Shown: in pieces, positions 33,781-44,740 of the stretch
Position numbering within the stretch: the first letter of the stretch is position 1
Layout of the letters: each line of letters starts with the position of its first letter
Origin: Lentinula raphanica
Lineage: Eukaryota; Basidiomycota; Agaricomycetes; Agaricales; Omphalotaceae
DNA: 64,000 nucleotides
Direction of reading: 5' to 3'
Assembly (NCBI GenBank): GCA_027919835.1
Contig: JANVFP010000004.1
Location: 1,116,001-1,180,000 of the forward strand
Position numbers and translations under genes: made by a program
Notes under the pieces: model-generated
Seen by the model: only the letters and a program-made list of their open reading frames with translations
Database searches by the model: none
Told to the model about the DNA's origin: nothing

Positions 33781-35489
33781 CGCGCCGGCAGTAGCTCTCT
33801 TGGAGGCTCAAAAGTGCGGACGCGGTAGGAGGGGAACTGGAGCTTGAAGTCATCCAGTAAAAGTCTAGATAGAAGGTCTGCCTTGATGTTATCCTTGCCA
33901 GGAATATGACGAACTCTGATGTCAATACCAGTCTTGAGAACTATACCAGCAATAGCAAGAAGGATGGAGTTGTGTGATGATTCTTTGACTGCAAGAGAGC
34001 TGAGAACTTGGACAGAATCCAGGCTGTCTGAAAAGAAGAGAGCTCTCTTGGGTGGACTATGTTTGGAAGCAATATGATGGAGTCCTGATAGAATAGCTAG
34101 AAGCTCCCTGAAGAAGATGTCAACTATTGGACTGCCAGGAGTTGGATGCACTTGATAACAAAACCCATTGCTGGCATAAACAAAGGACAGTCCTATATTG
34201 CTTGCATCAGTCCAGCACACAAAGTCTGCCTCACTATCACTCCATGCTTGGGCATCTACAAATCGTATCCCAATGGCAGACTTGAGCATGTCAGAGAACC
34301 AAGTCAGGTCTCTATGCACTTCACCATTGATAGGGATGTGACGAAATTGAAGTGTTTTGCCACTCATTTTGCGATACATTTCTGTGAGAGCAGGCCTGGC
34401 CCATGGAAGAACATTGAGTGACCAGTTCAATGAACCAGTGAGGTGCTGCCAGTCTCTGAGTGCAGCTTTCCGATTGGGAGATGAGAGGAATGTGTGGATG
34501 GCTTCCACAAGTCCATCTATGGATTCCTGGGTCAAAGAGATGGAGCCTTTCATGATATCTGTCAAGAAGCCAATGATCAAGAGCCAGACTCCCCAGTCTT
34601 GTTTTCTGTCTTCATAGGGGCAGTCAATCATATCCCAAAAGACTAGAAGCTGTACTTGTCTCTTGGGATACTTCTTGCCATGAAAGGTGATCAGATTTCT
34701 CTTGAAGTCCCATCCAAAGAAATCATCCATGTAGACATGTAGATTAGGGATTCCTAGCTTCTCAGTCCCAAACCAACAAAGGAGTGCTGATACAGAGCAC
34801 CAACAGCGAGGAGATGTTCTAGTTCCAAAGACCAGTCTCCTGACAATATGAAATCTTCCTTCAACAGATACAACTTGGCACAATTGCCAAAGAGGATGAG
34901 CAGGGAGATTGAGGAAAGCTTTGGCTACATCACTCTTGAATAGCACAAGCTCCTCATTAGCATGCTCTTTGATAACATCATTGAGCACCTGGCCAAAAGT
35001 GTGCATGTCATCATATTTGACTTTGGCCTCCTCTCTAGGGATACCATCATTGAGACCTGATGCAGTTTGGTCCATGACAACTCTGGCTTTCCCCTTCTGC
35101 CAGACTACAAACATAGGGGAAACCTTCATGCCAGGTAATAGTACAAAATCTTCTGGTAGTGCTTCTGACCACCTCCCAGCAGCTACCTCCTGATCTCTGT
35201 GAGCTTTAAGTGCAGCAATGTCTACTTCCTCAGTGACATAGTTCTCGACTTTCTGCTTGCATTCCTCTTCCCACTCTGCTTCATAGAAAGGCCAGAATCC
35301 TTCTCTCAGAGAGCGGATTACAGAAGCAACAAAGGGCTGATTGGGATGAGTGGATAAGAGGAGTTCCAAGCGGTCCACATTGAAAGGAGTCTCAACTTTG
35401 ATATAACTAGACATAGAGTGCAAAGTAGCAAGAATTTGAGGATTGTTCAAGAGATGTTCAGGAGGTGAAGGTAGAGGAGGTGCAGTCAT
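33762..35489 (-). CDS. YR ORF2: reverse transcriptase-RNase H, copy I, intact (575 aa)
   Basis: Replication enzyme of the YR retrotransposon. ATG 35489 begins MTAPPLPSPPEHLL and is shared by all copies with this end. RT signatures: VVMDQTASGLNDG, catalytic Asp in LFKSDVAKAF (about 187) and YMDD in HVYMDDFFGWD (253-256). RNase H: CWTDAS (D428), FFRELLAIL (E462), FFSDSLDSV (D488), then HIPGKDNIKADLLSR (D538). The RT-RH layout and HIPG...N..AD..SR tail are typical of DIRS/Ngaro/PAT elements. No methyltransferase domain follows. ORF3 starts 19 nt before this ORF ends. This is the only full-length ORF2 in the window. Function also requires ORF1 and ORF3 from other copies. Confidence 0.93.
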   Translation of the reverse strand: MTAPPLPSPPEHLLNNPQILATLHSMSSYIKVETPFNVDRLELLLSTHPNQPFVASVIRSLREGFWPFYEAEWEEECKQKVENYVTEEVDIAALKAHRDQEVAAGRWSEALPEDFVLLPGMKVSPMFVVWQKGKARVVMDQTASGLNDGIPREEAKVKYDDMHTFGQVLNDVIKEHANEELVLFKSDVAKAFLNLPAHPLWQLCQVVSVEGRFHIVRRLVFGTRTSPRCWCSVSALLCWFGTEKLGIPNLHVYMDDFFGWDFKRNLITFHGKKYPKRQVQLLVFWDMIDCPYEDRKQDWGVWLLIIGFLTDIMKGSISLTQESIDGLVEAIHTFLSSPNRKAALRDWQHLTGSLNWSLNVLPWARPALTEMYRKMSGKTLQFRHIPINGEVHRDLTWFSDMLKSAIGIRFVDAQAWSDSEADFVCWTDASNIGLSFVYASNGFCYQVHPTPGSPIVDIFFRELLAILSGLHHIASKHSPPKRALFFSDSLDSVQVLSSLAVKESSHNSILLAIAGIVLKTGIDIRVRHIPGKDNIKADLLSRLLLDDFKLQFPSYRVRTFEPPRELLPARWRESF

Positions 35490-35618
35490 AGTAGATGTGA
35501 CACTGGGGGAATAATGTTACAAGATGAACTAGCAGAAGACCATAGATAGCCACGCCTAAAGCGTGGATTTGAAGCAGATTGAGTAGAGTCCAGAGTATGC
35601 TTTGTACCAGCTAGAGAT

Positions 35619-37374
35619 TTAGGCCCTTGAAGAGCGCTTTCTACTCTCTCTGCGACGCTTCTGGAGCTGGTCATAGCAGGACTGGTTGTCAATGGCTCTG
35701 TGCTGTTCCCCACACTCACTGCAGTAGCCATGCTTCCTGTTATTAGGACAGGGCTCTGAACACCTCTTCTCATTCCAAAGGATGCAAGGTGTGTCACGAC
35801 GTTTTGAACTGGGAGAGGAAGATGATGAACTACCACCAGAAGGCCTCTTCCTAGCAGATAACAACTCTTTGAGCAGAAGAGTGTGGAAGCTTTCTGGATT
35901 GCCCAGATCAAAGGGAGTGTTGGCAGCCTTCTGCCTAGCTTCTTTATCAACCCTGATGGCCACAGATGGATCATAAGGTGAAGACCTGAAGTACTCCATA
36001 ATTTGTGATTTGTAGGTCTCCAGCTCCATTTTGCGATGGGATAAACCTTGAGCAATGGAGCAGTCCATGCATCAAAAACTCGGAGCCATTGGACTCAGAA
36101 GTGACAGGAACAGACTTGAGTACTTGATCCTTACGAACCAGCTTGTACTCTGAACCAAAGTCTCTGCTATCATCATAAGTAGATGAGGAGAAGCTAACCA
36201 AGGCAGCATAGACTTTGTCAAAGTCAACAAAGCGATCCTTGACAATGAGGCGCAACAGAGAGACAGGAAGAGGGTCAGAGAATGGCTGAGCAGCCAAGAG
36301 TGATACAACAGGGTCAAGATTGCTCTCAACAGCAAAGAGATTCTTGAGCTCCCAAGTTTTCTGCACATGAGCAGGAAGAGATGTAGGCCCTGACAGATGG
36401 GCCAAGTGAGGAGCAGCCTCAAGGAGTGGAGCAGGAAGCATTGAAGCAGTAGGAGTAGGTTTGACAGGAGAGGCAAGTAGCCTAGCCAAGGCATCTCTCC
36501 CAGCCTGTAGAATAGGCTCTGAATCTTGAGGAGAAGCACCAGAGTCAAGCTGGGCTTGCTCATCATCCAGCTCCTGAATCTGAGCTTGCATGCCAGCCCA
36601 AGCAGCCTCATTGACAGCATCCTCATGAGAGACAGCATTCTGATCTGCTGAAACAGCAGCCTCCTTCCCTTTGAATTTGTCTCTCTTAAACTGATTGGTC
36701 TCTCTCTGAATATCCATGATCTGAGACACATAGTCTTGGGATACAACAGGATCATTGGATGATATATCTCTAATAGCCCTAAAGGCTTCCATAGCATTGA
36801 GCTCTTCATTTCTGAACTGTTCAACAACTTCCTGCAGAGTCCTGGCTTGTTCACTGACTGCCTGAAACTCCAGAGCTTGCTCAGGGTCATCAGAGAGCCT
36901 GGCAGCAAGGGAGGGAGGAGGTGACAAGTGGGGAGCAGCAGAGGAAGATGGAACATCAGAGGGATGAGGAGACACAGACCTGAAGTGGACATGAGCTCTA
37001 CCCTGTTTAGAGGAGCTAGAAGGGCCCATGGAGCGCCCAGGAAGCGAGCTAGAGGGGATCTGAGAGTGAGAGAACATGTTAGAGGACTTTTGAGAGGAAG
37101 GGAGCAACTTTGATCTGGCCTGATCTGGCCTGATCTGATCAGATAAGGGTTTGAGGCGAGTTTGTGCAGGATTGAGGGGTCTAGAGGCCTCAGAAGCACT
37201 CTGATCTGCTCTGATCTTGGTGGATGAGGATTTGGGGAGAGTCTGAGCAAGATCAAGGTGTCTGAAGGGCTTAGATGAGGCCTGATCAGCATGGATCTGG
37301 CTAGATTTGGACATGGAGGGTGTAGCAGCATGGATAGCAAGAGGATCTGGTGATTCAGAGCGATGGGGAGCCAT
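35619..37374 (-). pseudogene. YR ORF1 gag-like, copy I, two 1-nt deletions
   Basis: Colinear with intact ORF1 of copy IV (51195-52952) but frameshifted twice. One A is lost near 36090 (ATTGGACTC against ATTGAGACTC), and one base is lost near 36040 (CGATGGGATAAACC against CGATGTGGATAAACC). The first part (to about 36090) and the zinc-binding C-terminus (36040-35619) remain readable. Start ATG 37374 (MAPHRSESPDPL) matches copy IV. Confidence 0.88.
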
Positions 37375-38757
37375 ACAGAGTGTTGAGATGAAGATGGTGC
37401 TCAGGGAGAGCAGGAGGATGAAGGAAAAAGAGGCAGATCAAGGTTAGATCTATGTAGATAAGAGTCAGTGCAATGTAGAGGCTTATCAGACATGATCAGA
37501 GCGCACTGAGACACCAAAAACCCAAGATCTAATAAAGGAATCAACTCCTAGAGTGTCTGATCACCTTAGATCTGTCTGGATGTGCTTTGATGTCTGTTCA
37601 GTGTCTTGGTGGTGAAAAATGCGAAATTTCATACCAGATTCCTGTATCTGAGACACCTCTAGAAGGCCTATAGTCTGTACAGATGGAGGAATGTGCTGGA
37701 TAGTGAAATCAGAGCTCAAATAGAGCAAGGGGACATGCAGGCAGCCTCACCCAGGTCAGAGATGGTGGGGGAAGGAAAGGAAGAATGGGAGATCAAAAAC
37801 TGATGATGAAACTCGCTTTTACAGGCCTCTGCTCAGACCTCTGGCACCTGTAACAGCCACCATCAGGACCAGATCAACCCCATCATGATTTGCCTGATGC
37901 ATGTGAAGATGGGACCATGTGCAGCTATCAGCTGATGATCCAAGCGCCCCATAAGCGCTGGAAATGTCCGAAATATCTCCAGAGACCCATGTGATGTGTC
38001 TAGGCATGGTCCAGAGTGATCTAGAGGCTCTGGGAGTGAAATAACACTCAAGTCCGCTTTTTGTGTTTTGAGTGTGCAACTCGAAATGACAATTGCGAGG
38101 GAACCAGTGAACCAAATCCCTTCAAATTTGTTTTCATCCCGAAGAGGACATGGAGCCGCACATTTTCACTTAAGACACCTAAGGGATCCGTCCAGAACTG
38201 CATGGTGTAGAGCGAAATGTAAATCAAAAGCTCTACCAGACCATTCTGAGCACTTTGGTGAAAAAGTGTGCATAACTCCACACAGACTGGGTATCATCAC
38301 TAGGTCATAGTGGACAACTTGTAGGGGCAATAGAGCTCTGTATGCGTACACAGTATAGTGGCAAGGGCTCTTGAGGGTAGCCAGTAATTAAGTGTATTCA
38401 TGTACACATTAGGTATGATGAAGGTGAAGACCTTCATGTACATACCTGTTGTGATGAATAGTGCACTATAATTACTGGGAGATGATCTGTTGTTTGCAGA
38501 GGCCTGCAGAAAGGCTCCCTACCCTTGGAATCCGCCTTCATGTCGACCTCTGCCTTTTGCACTCAGGTGGGACAGGAAGTTAAAGTTAGCCAACACTGGG
38601 CCAAAGCCCATAACATTCAGAGCGGATCATGGAGGGCTATAAGTGCTATGAGATGTTGTTGAGGGGTGGATGGTGGTGAAAGAAAATGTGAATGAGACGC
38701 GAGTTAAATGGTTGTATATCAGATTGGATGGTGTTACAATAGTACAGTTATACAGTG
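37375..38757 (-). repeat. Leader of copy I and 3' noncoding tail of copy II (complete junction)
   Basis: About 1.38 kb between ORF1(I) start and ORF3(II) stop with no convincing gene. It holds the complete unit junction at 38541-38544. The leader side includes ACAACAGGTATGT, a possible splice donor on the minus strand. Nearly identical to 30328-31664, which indicates recent duplication. Confidence 0.75.
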
Positions 38758-39968
38758 TCAAGATCTTTGGGCTTGTTTGAGTGATGCTAGTTGTAGTTCT
38801 GCCCTTACTGTAGGATTGTCTCTGATATATATTTTCCAAGCTGTAGAAGACCAACGTCCCAAGTCCATTATCACAGATTCTGAAAGACCAAGTCTGGCAT
38901 AGAAGGTTGCACCACCAGCTCTTAGTGAATGTCCACCAAACTCCCTACCAACATAAGCAAAGAACCTACATCAGGAAATTAACACCTGTCTCTGGAAACT
39001 CCAGGGACACCCCCCAAATCCTGAGCAGTCTATAAAAGTGCTTTAAAGTCTCTGGGCAACTTTGAATATCTCTGAGGATCTCTGAGAGTACCACAACTTC
39101 TCTGAGAGAGCTGAAAGTGATAAAATCTCCCTAGGATTTGGGGGGTGTCCCTGGAGTCTCCAGAGATAGGGTGAATTTGCTGATGTAGATTCAAACCAGG
39201 ATCCAGTGGGGAGTGTTCCATCTTCACAGAGGAACAAAGCAGGCCTGGCTCCATGTGGTTTGTCTCTGATAGAGACACAGGACTGGCCACTGCTTGATGA
39301 CTTTGGAGAATATCTGTTCCATGGTAAAAAGGATCACTCTTGTGATAAGGCAAATGGTAACCAGCTCTGCCATTCTCAAACTTGAGAGAGGCCCGCTTGA
39401 TTACCTTACGCCAGTCACGCAGATCATGCTGATTAGGAACAGTGAGTTCACCAATGCGATGACAGCCATAGAAGCCACAGCTCATGAGAGTTGCAAACAG
39501 AAGATCATCATAGGAGAGATGACGAGAGTCATAAAAGAGTTGGATATGAGATATTTGAAGAGGAGGCTTCCTCTTGACTGGGTCAGCTCTAACTTTCTTG
39601 GATCCTCTGATTGTAGCTTGAACCAGAGGATGAGCACGAGATTCATCAAAGTGAGGATAGAGTTGTTTGAAAAAGTGACGAGCACCAGAGAGATATTTGG
39701 GTCCAGAGGCAATGTGTCTGGATGTGTAGGCAATGTATCTGGAGAGTGTAGATGGTGTAGGATCCAGATCAAGTTTGTGTGAGGTGCAGAAGTGGATGTA
39801 GTAATCCCTAGCACCTGTAGTATAGCTCTGTTTGGTAGACTTTTCAATGGCATGAGCTTGAAGGAATAACACCAAGTCGTCCAACTTGTTCAAGTCCATA
39901 GGAGGGTAAGCAGAGCACCCTTGTCTCCTCCTCTGCTCACCCATGGCCTCTAAAAGGACTCTCTCCAT
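38758..39968 (-). pseudogene. YR ORF3 tyrosine recombinase, copy II, broken
   Basis: Same protein as copies III/IV. Damage: an extra Tyr codon (RDYYIHFC), loss of about 18 nt around SLLKEYC (ASPVSL joins SETNHMEPG out of frame), and a 217-bp MITE at 38969-39185. The C-terminal part with the catalytic Tyr lies beyond the MITE. The initiation region MERVLLEAMGEQRRRQG is intact. Confidence 0.88.
38969..39185. mobile_element. 217-bp fold-back MITE (family T), copy T2
   Basis: TIRs CATCAGGAAATT and, inverted, CATCAGCAAATTC. TA target duplication at 38967-38968 and 39186-39187; empty copies read AACCTAGATTC. Interior palindrome GGGACACCCCCCAAATCC ... GGATTTGGGGGGTGTCCC. A TA duplication suggests mobilisation by a Tc1/mariner-type or similar transposase. 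Confidence 0.87.
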
Positions 39969-42043
39969 CGCACCGGCAGTAGCTCTCTTGGAGGCTCAAA
40001 AGTGCAGACGTGGTAGGAGGAAAACTGGAGCTTGAAGTCATTCAGTAAAAGTCTAGATAGAAGGTCTGCCTTGATGTTGTCCTTGCCAGGTATATGACGA
40101 ACTCTGACTCATGTCAATACCAGTCTTGAGAACTATACCAGCAATAGCAAGGAGGATGGAGTTGTGAGATGATTCTTTAACTGCAAGAGAGCTGAGCACT
40201 TGAACAGAGTCTAGACTGTCTGAGAAGAAGAGAGCCCTTTTGGGGGGACTAGGTTTGGAAGCAATATGATGAAGGCCAGATAGAATAGCTAGTAGCTCTC
40301 TGAAGAAGATATCAACAATTGGGCTGCCAGGAGTAGGATGCACGTGATAGCAAAACCCATTGCTAGCATAGACAAAGGAGAGGCCTATATTGCTTGCGTC
40401 AGTCCAACACACAAAATCCGCTTCACTGTCACTCCATGCTTGGGCATCTACAAATCGTATCCCAATGGCAGACTTGAGCATATTAAAGAACCAAGTCAGA
40501 TCTCTATGCACTTCACCATTGATAGGGATGTGACGAAATTGGAGTGTCTTCCCACTCATTTTGCGATACATTTCTGTCAGAGCAGGCCTAGCCCAGGGAA
40601 GAACATTGAGTGACCAGTTTAAAGAACCTGTCAGATGCTGCCAGTCTCTGAGTGCAGCTTTACGGTTTGGGGATGAGAGGAATGTGTGGATGGCTTCTAC
40701 AAGTCCATCAATGGACTCTTGGGTCAAAGAAATGGAACCCTTCATAATGTCTGTCAAGAAGCCAATGATTAACAGCCAGACTCCCCAGTCTTGCTTTCTG
40801 TCTTCATAAGGGCAGTCAATCATGGCCCAAAAGACTAGAAGCTGTACTTGTCTTTTGGGATACTTCTTGCCATGAAAAGTGATCAGATTCCTCTTGAAGT
40901 CCCAGCCAAAGAAATCATCCATGTACACATGTAGATTAGGGATTCCTAGCTTCTCAGTCCCAAACCAGCATAGAAGTGCAGACACCAAGCACCAGCAGCG
41001 AGGAGATGTTCTGGTTCCAAAAACCAATCTCCTGACAATATAAAATCTTCCTTCAACAGATACAACTTGACACAGTTGCCAAAGAGGATGAGCAGGGAGA
41101 TTGAGGAAAGCTTTGGCTACATCACTCTTGAATAGCACAAGCTCCTCATTTGGGTGCTCTTTGATAACATCATTAAGCACCTGGCCAAAAGTGTGCATGT
41201 AAGCTGTACTTGTCTCTTGGGATACTTCTTGCCATGAAAAGTGATCAGATTCCTCTTGAAGTCCCAGCCAAAGAAATCATCCATGTACACATGTAGATTA
41301 GGGATTCCTAGCTTCTCAGTCCCAAATCAGCATAGAAGTGCAGACACCGAGCACCAGCAGCGAGGAGATGTTCTGGTTCCAAAAACCAATCTCCTGACAA
41401 TATGAAATCTTCCTTCAACAGATACAACTTGACACAGTTGCCAAAGAGGATGAGCAGGGAGATTGAGGAAAGCTTTGGCTACATCACTCTTGAATAGCAC
41501 AAGCTCCTCATTAGGGTGCTCTTTGATAACATCATTAAGCACCTGGCCAAAAGTGTGCATGTCATCATATTTGACTTTGGCTTCATCCCTAGGAATACCA
41601 TCATTAAGACCTGATGCAGTTTGGTCCATGACAACTCTGGCCTTCCCCTTCTGCCAGACTACAAACATAGGGGAAACTTTCTTGCCAGGTAAGAGTACAA
41701 AGTCTTCTGATAGTGCTTCTGACCACCTCCCAGCAGCTACTTCCTGATCTCTGTGAGCTTTGAGTGCAGCAATGTCCACTTCCTCAGTGACATAGTTCTC
41801 TACTTTCTGCTTGCATTCCTCTTCCCACTCTGCTTCATAGAAAGGCCAGAATCCTTCTCTCAGAGAGCGGATTACAGAAGCAACAAAGGGCTGATTGGAG
41901 TGAGTGGACAAGAGGAGTTCCAAGCGATCCACATTGAAAGGAGTTTCAACTTTGATATAACTAGACATAGATTGCAAGGTAGCAAGAATTTGAGGATTGT
42001 TCAAGAGGTGATCAGGAGGTGAAGGTAGAGGAGGTGCAGTCAT
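39950..42043 (-). pseudogene. YR ORF2 RT-RNase H, copy II, with internal 362-bp tandem duplication
   Basis: Starts at ATG 42043 (MTAPPLPSPPDHLL). A direct duplication of 362 bp (40839-41200 and 41201-41562) repeats the segment from TFGQVLND to past YMDD. The upstream duplicate also has a TGG to TGA change after SVSALLC. Near 40105 a 4-nt insertion shifts the frame after KTGID, so the HIPG tail is lost. Otherwise close to copy I. Confidence 0.9.
40839..41562 (-). repeat. Tandem duplication 2 x 362 bp inside ORF2 copy II
   Basis: Units 40839-41200 and 41201-41562 both begin AAGCTGTACTTGTC and end GTGTGCATGT, differing at a handful of bases. Other YR copies hold a single unit. The divergence between units shows the duplication is not brand new. 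Confidence 0.9.
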
Positions 42044-42173
42044 AGTAGATGTGATACTGGGAGGAATAATGTTACAAGATAAACTAGAAGAAGACCATAG
42101 ATAGCCACGCCTAAATCGTGGATTTGAAGCAGATTGAGAGGAGTCCAAAGTATGCTTTGTGCCAGCCAGAGAT

Positions 42174-43832
42174 TTAGGCCCTTGAAGAGCGCTTTCTACT
42201 CTCTCTGTGACGCTTCTGGAGCTGGTCATAGCAGGACTGGTTGTCAATGGCTCTGTGCTGTTCCCCACACTCACTGCAGTAGCCATGCTTCCTGTTATTA
42301 GGACAGGGCTCTGAACACCTCTTCTCATTCCAGAGGATACAAGGTGTGTCACGACGTTTTGAACTGGGAGAGGAAGATGATGGACTACCATCAGAAGGCC
42401 TCTTCCTAGCAGATAACAACTCTTTGAGCAGAAGAGTGTGGAAGCTTTCTGGATTGCCCAGATCAAAAGGAGTGTTGGCAGCCTTCTGCCTAGCTTCTTT
42501 ATCAACTCTGATTGCCACAGATGGATCATAAGGTGAAGATCTGAAATACTCCATAATTTGAGATTTGTATGTCTCCAGCTCAATTTTCCTATGTGGATAA
42601 ACCTTGAGCAATGGAGAAGTCCATGCATCAAAAACTCGGAGCCATTGAGACTCAGAAGTGACAGGTATGGACTTGAGAACTTGATCCTTATGAACCAGCT
42701 TGTACTCTGAACCAAAGTCTCTGCTATCATCATAAGTAGATGAGGAGAAGCTAACCAAGGCAGCATAGACTTTGTCAAAGTCAACAAAGCGATCCTTGAC
42801 AATGAGGCGCAACAGAGAGATAGGGAGAGGATCAGAGAAAGGCTGAGCAGCCAATAGTGATACAACAGGATCCAAATTGCTCTCAGCAGCAAATAGATTC
42901 TTAAGCTTCCAAGTCTTCTGCACATGAGCAGGAAGAGATGTAGGCCCTGACAGATGGGCCAAGTGAGGAGCAGCTTCAAGAAGTGTGGCAGGAAGCATTG
43001 AAACAGTAGGAGCAGGTTTGACAGGAGAGGCAAGTAGCCTAGCCAAGGCATCTCTCCCAGCCTGTAGAATAGGCTCTGAATCTTGAGCAGAAGCACCAGA
43101 GTCAAGCTGGGCTTGCTCATCATCTAGGTCCTGAAATCTCAGCTTGCATGCTAGCCCAAACAGCCTCATTGACAGCATCCTCATGAGAGACAGTATTTTG
43201 CTCTGCTGAAACAGCAGCCTCCTTCCCTTCTCTGAATATCCATGATCTGAGACACATAATCTTGAGATACAACAGGATCATTGGATGAGATATCTCTAAT
43301 AGCACTAAAGGCTTCCATAGCATTGAGCTCCTCATTTCTGAACTGTTCAACAACTTCCTGCAGAGTCCTGGCTTGTTCACTGACTACCTGAAACTCCAGA
43401 GCTTGCTCAGGGTCATCAGAGAGCCTGGCAGCAAGGGAGGGAGGAGGTGACAAGTGGGGAGCAGCAGAGGAAGATGGAACATCAGAGGGATGAGGAGACA
43501 CAGACCTGAAGTGAACATGAGCTCTACCCTGTTTAGAGGAGTTAGAAGTGCCCATGGAGCGCCCAGGAAGCGAGCTAGAGGTGATCTGGGAGTGAGAGGA
43601 CATGTTAGAGGACTTTTGAGAAGAAGGGAGCAACTTTGATCTGGCCTGTTTGGCCTGATCTGATCAGATAAGGGTTTGAGGCGAGTTTGAGCAGGATTGA
43701 AGGCCCTAGAGGCCTCAGAAGCACTCTGATCTGCTCTGATCTTGGTGGATGAGGATTTGGGGAGAGTTTGAGCAAGATCAAGGTGTCTGAAGGGCTTAGA
43801 TGAGGCCTGATCAGCATGGATCTGGCTAGATT
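42174..43832 (-). pseudogene. YR ORF1 gag-like, copy II, truncated and frameshifted
   Basis: C-terminal part is readable (43184-42174) through QWLRVFDAWTSPLLKVYPHRK to KHGYCSECGEQH and SSRA. Upstream, a deletion removes ETNQFKRDKFK (near 43230) and further shifts break the frame. The start codon and leader are missing: at about 43832 ORF1 joins directly to mid-leader sequence at a shared GGACATG, as expected for a microhomology deletion. Confidence 0.85.
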
Positions 43833-44740
43833 TGGGGACATGCAGGCAGCCTCACCCAGGTCAGAGATGGTGGGGGAAGGAAAGGAAGAATGGGAGATCA
43901 AAAACTGATGGGCAAACTCGCTTTTACAGGCCTCTGCTCAGACCTCTGGCACCTGTAACAGCCACCATCAGGACCAGATCAACCCCATCATGATTTGCCT
44001 GATGCATGTGAAGATGGGACCATGTGCAGCTATCAGCTGATGATCCAAGTGCCCCATAAGCGCTGGAAATGTCCGAAATATATCCAGAGACCCATGTGAT
44101 GTGTCTAGGCATGGTCCAGAGTGATCTAGAGACTCTGGGAGTGAAATAACACTCCAGTCCGCTTTTTGTGTTTTGAGTGTGCAACTCGAAATGACGATTG
44201 CGGGAGAACCAGTGAACCAAATGCCTTCAAATTTGTTCTCATCCCGAAGAGGACATGGAGCCGCACATTTTCACTTAAGACACCTAAGGGATCCATCCAG
44301 AACTGCGTGGTGTAGAGCGAAATGTAAATCAAAAGCTCTGTTAGAGGATTCTGAGCACTTTGGTGAAAAAGTATGCATAACTCCACACAGACTGGGTATC
44401 ATCACTAGGTCATAGTGGACAACTTGTAGGGGCAATAGAGCTCTGTATGCGTACACAGTATAGTGGCAAGAGCTCTTGAGGATAGCCAGCAATTAAGTGT
44501 ATTCATGTACACATTAGGTGTGATGAAGGTGAAGACCTTCATGTACATACCTGTTGTGATGAATAGTGCACTATAATTGCTGGGAGATGATCTGTTGTTT
44601 GCAGAGGCCTGCAGAAAGGCTCCCTACCCCTATGAGATGTTGTTGAGGGTGGATGGTGGTGAGAGAAAATGTGAATGAGACGCGAGGTAAATGGTTATAT
44701 ATCAGATTGGATGGTGTTACAATGGTACTATTGTACAGTG
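43833..44740 (-). repeat. Partial leader of copy II and shortened 3' tail of copy III
   Basis: Matches 37728-38757 but lacks the exact terminal junction. CTCCCTACCCC runs straight into TATGAGATGTTGTTGAGG near 44629, deleting about 130 bp that include both termini. No gene seen. Confidence 0.72.

Noticed and set aside
36072..37340. Leucine-rich 422-codon frame overlapping ORF1, with similar frames in other copies
   Set aside because: Alternate frame of the gag-like ORF1; low-complexity Leu/Ser composition follows from the Ser/Pro-rich real frame.
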